Source of the DNA: a bacterium
GTDB lineage: Bacteria > Verrucomicrobiota > Verrucomicrobiia > Opitutales > UBA953
Assembly (NCBI GenBank): GCA_009926645.1
Contig: RFOO01000077.1
Span: 1 to 5,937, forward strand
Length of the DNA: 5,937 nt
Direction: 5' to 3'
The notes under the pieces are model-generated. The model was not told the origin of the DNA, ran no database searches, and worked only from the letters and a program-made list of their open reading frames with translations. This document shows, one piece after another, positions 4,547 through 5,937 of this stretch (position 1 is its first letter; every line of letters starts with the position of its first letter). Position numbers and translations under genes: made by a program.

Positions 4547-5937
4547 ATGAGTGATAAGCCCGATTTAAATGCCATCTCCCACGACCTGCATGCGGTTCGT
4601 CTGGAGAAACTTGCCCAACTTCGTGCCACTGGGGAGGACCCCTATCGCGGAGAATGGCCACAAACTCATGTTTCTCAGGACTGCGCTAAACTTTTGCCCG
4701 AGGGTGTTGAGGAAGGTCCTGAAGTTTCCGTCGCTGGTCGGGTGGTTGCGGTTCGCGTCATGGGAAAGGCAAGTTTTGTGAAGATTCTGGATCGGGGAGG
4801 GGTGCAGCAATGTTACTTCACGCGGGATGCACTGACCGATCGCTACGATACGCATTTTAAGAAATTAGTCGACCTCGGTGATTTTGTAGGAGTGCGCGGT
4901 AAACTTTTTCGTACCAAGACTGGAGAGGTAACCGTGCGGGCTGCTGACTATCAACTGCTCGCCAAAGCTCTACGTCCCTTGCCTGAAAAGTGGGCTGGAC
5001 TTACCGATGCTGAAAAAATTTACCGTCAGCGCTATTTAGATTTAATCGTTAACGAGGACTCTCGTCGTCGCCTGATGATTCGCAGTCGAGTGGTTGAATC
5101 GATTCGCAAGTTTTTCTGGAGTCGTCAATTTGTTGAAGTAGAAACCCCGGTTTTACATACGATTGCTGGGGGTGCGGCTGCGCGTCCCTTTGAAACCCAC
5201 TCGAATGCTCTCGATTGTGATTTTTATTTGCGTATCGCACTAGAGTTACACCTCAAGCGTTGCTTAGTCGGAGGAATGGATCGTGTTTTCGAAATCGGTC
5301 GAGTCTTCCGTAATGAAGGTGTTTCGGTGAAACATAGTCCTGAATTTACAATGCTTGAGGCTTATCAAGCTTACTCGGATTACCGCGGAATGATGGAGTT
5401 GGTTCGTTCTTTAATTCAGACTGTATGTCGTGAAGTATTGGGATCGACCACCGTTACTCGCCACGATGGCGTCGCGATTGAATTGGGCGGCAACTGGCGT
5501 GAAGTGAAGTATAAGGATTTGATTATCGAAAAAACGGGTGACTCTCAGTGGTTCTCGCGAACCAAAGAAGAGAAAATTGCTGCCTGCAAAAAGATGGATT
5601 TACACGAACCGCGTTCGGACTGGGAAGATTATGAAGTAACCAACGAAGTTTTTGGTAAACTAATTGAGCCTACACTCATTCAGCCGACTTTCGTTACGCA
5701 TATTCCTAAAGAACTCTGTCCTCTGGCTAAAGTGACGGTGGGTGATGAAAGCACCATCGATGTTTTTGAGCTGTGTATCAATGGACAAGAAATCGCTCCT
5801 GCTTATTCGGAGCAGAATGACCCTGGGGTGCAGCGAAAGATGCTGGAAATTCAAGCGGGCGCTGAGCAACACAAGATTGATGAAGATTTCTTGCTCGCTC
5901 TCGAGCATGGGATGCCTCCTGCAGGTGGTTTAGGTAT
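4547..5937 (+). CDS. lysS: Lysyl-tRNA synthetase, class II (C-terminus cut by window edge)
   Basis: Cytoplasmic enzyme that attaches lysine to tRNA-Lys using ATP. The frame is open from the ATG at 4547 to the right edge, 463 codons of roughly 500. After an N-terminal helix (RLEKLAQLRATGEDPY, 18-33) comes the OB-fold anticodon-binding domain, about 58-140, with VSVAGRVVAVRVMGKASFVKI at its start in two adjoining strands. The linker contains YRQRYLDLIVN (159-169). The catalytic domain has motif 1 ending in FVEVETPVL (195-203), GGAAARPF (208-215), YLRIALELHLK (227-237), motif 2 with FEIGRVFRNEG (248-258) followed by HSPEFTMLE (263-271), and the lysine-site region INGQEIAPAYSEQNDP (411-426). The last residues, GMPPAGGLG (455-463), open motif 3; its final Arg lies outside the window. 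The start has a Shine-Dalgarno sequence. This is a class II enzyme, not the class I LysK. The segment at 395-445 looks Verrucomicrobiota-like from memory. Confidence 0.97.
   Translation, partial: MSDKPDLNAISHDLHAVRLEKLAQLRATGEDPYRGEWPQTHVSQDCAKLLPEGVEEGPEVSVAGRVVAVRVMGKASFVKILDRGGVQQCYFTRDALTDRYDTHFKKLVDLGDFVGVRGKLFRTKTGEVTVRAADYQLLAKALRPLPEKWAGLTDAEKIYRQRYLDLIVNEDSRRRLMIRSRVVESIRKFFWSRQFVEVETPVLHTIAGGAAARPFETHSNALDCDFYLRIALELHLKRCLVGGMDRVFEIGRVFRNEGVSVKHSPEFTMLEAYQAYSDYRGMMELVRSLIQTVCREVLGSTTVTRHDGVAIELGGNWREVKYKDLIIEKTGDSQWFSRTKEEKIAACKKMDLHEPRSDWEDYEVTNEVFGKLIEPTLIQPTFVTHIPKELCPLAKVTVGDESTIDVFELCINGQEIAPAYSEQNDPGVQRKMLEIQAGAEQHKIDEDFLLALEHGMPPAGGLG

Noticed and set aside
4565..4855. Minus-strand open frame of 96 codons
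   Set aside because: It is antisense to the N-terminal part of lysS, whose plus-strand reading is a clear LysRS OB-fold region.
5660..5908. Minus-strand open frame of 82 codons near the right edge
   Set aside because: It is antisense to the LysRS catalytic domain and shows no family features.

Overview
The window holds parts or all of seven genes. Six lie on the minus strand and read, in order of transcription, thyA > folA > (131-nt gap) > nuoJ > nuoK > nuoL > nuoM. The seventh, lysS, lies on the plus strand and diverges from thyA. nuoM is cut by the left edge and lysS by the right edge. No RNA gene, mobile element, CRISPR array or attachment site was recognised.

Organism: a bacterium with a respiratory complex I (NDH-1). 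The LysS C-terminal half (for example FELCINGQEIAPAY followed by a short loop) and the ThyA insertion after the TIWDEW motif resemble Verrucomicrobiota-type proteins from memory. That is a tentative placement made without a database search. Nothing suggests a plasmid, phage or island; all genes look like conserved core genes of similar composition.

Layout: 1-273 is the 5' part of nuoM; 277-2115 nuoL; 2122-2430 nuoK; 2442-2978 nuoJ. These are packed 3 to 11 nt apart and are surely one transcription unit encoding membrane-arm subunits of complex I. 2979-3109 is a gap with nested inverted repeats. 3110-3583 is folA and 3588-4433 is thyA, 4 nt apart. 4434-4546 is the divergent thyA/lysS intergenic region. 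4547 to the right edge is lysS.

How the genes work together: ThyA makes dTMP and oxidises methylene-tetrahydrofolate to dihydrofolate, and FolA reduces that dihydrofolate back, so the pair is a closed metabolic couple. NuoJ, K, L and M form most of the proton-pumping membrane arm of NADH:quinone oxidoreductase. nuoI, the usual gene before nuoJ, is absent here and folA takes its place, so the complex I genes are split in this genome or at least rearranged. LysS charges tRNA-Lys and is functionally unrelated.

I see no previously undescribed system. The points most worth a second look are the split nuo cluster, the possible pseudoknot in the folA-nuoJ gap, the near absence of Shine-Dalgarno sequences, and the start-codon choices for folA and nuoJ.
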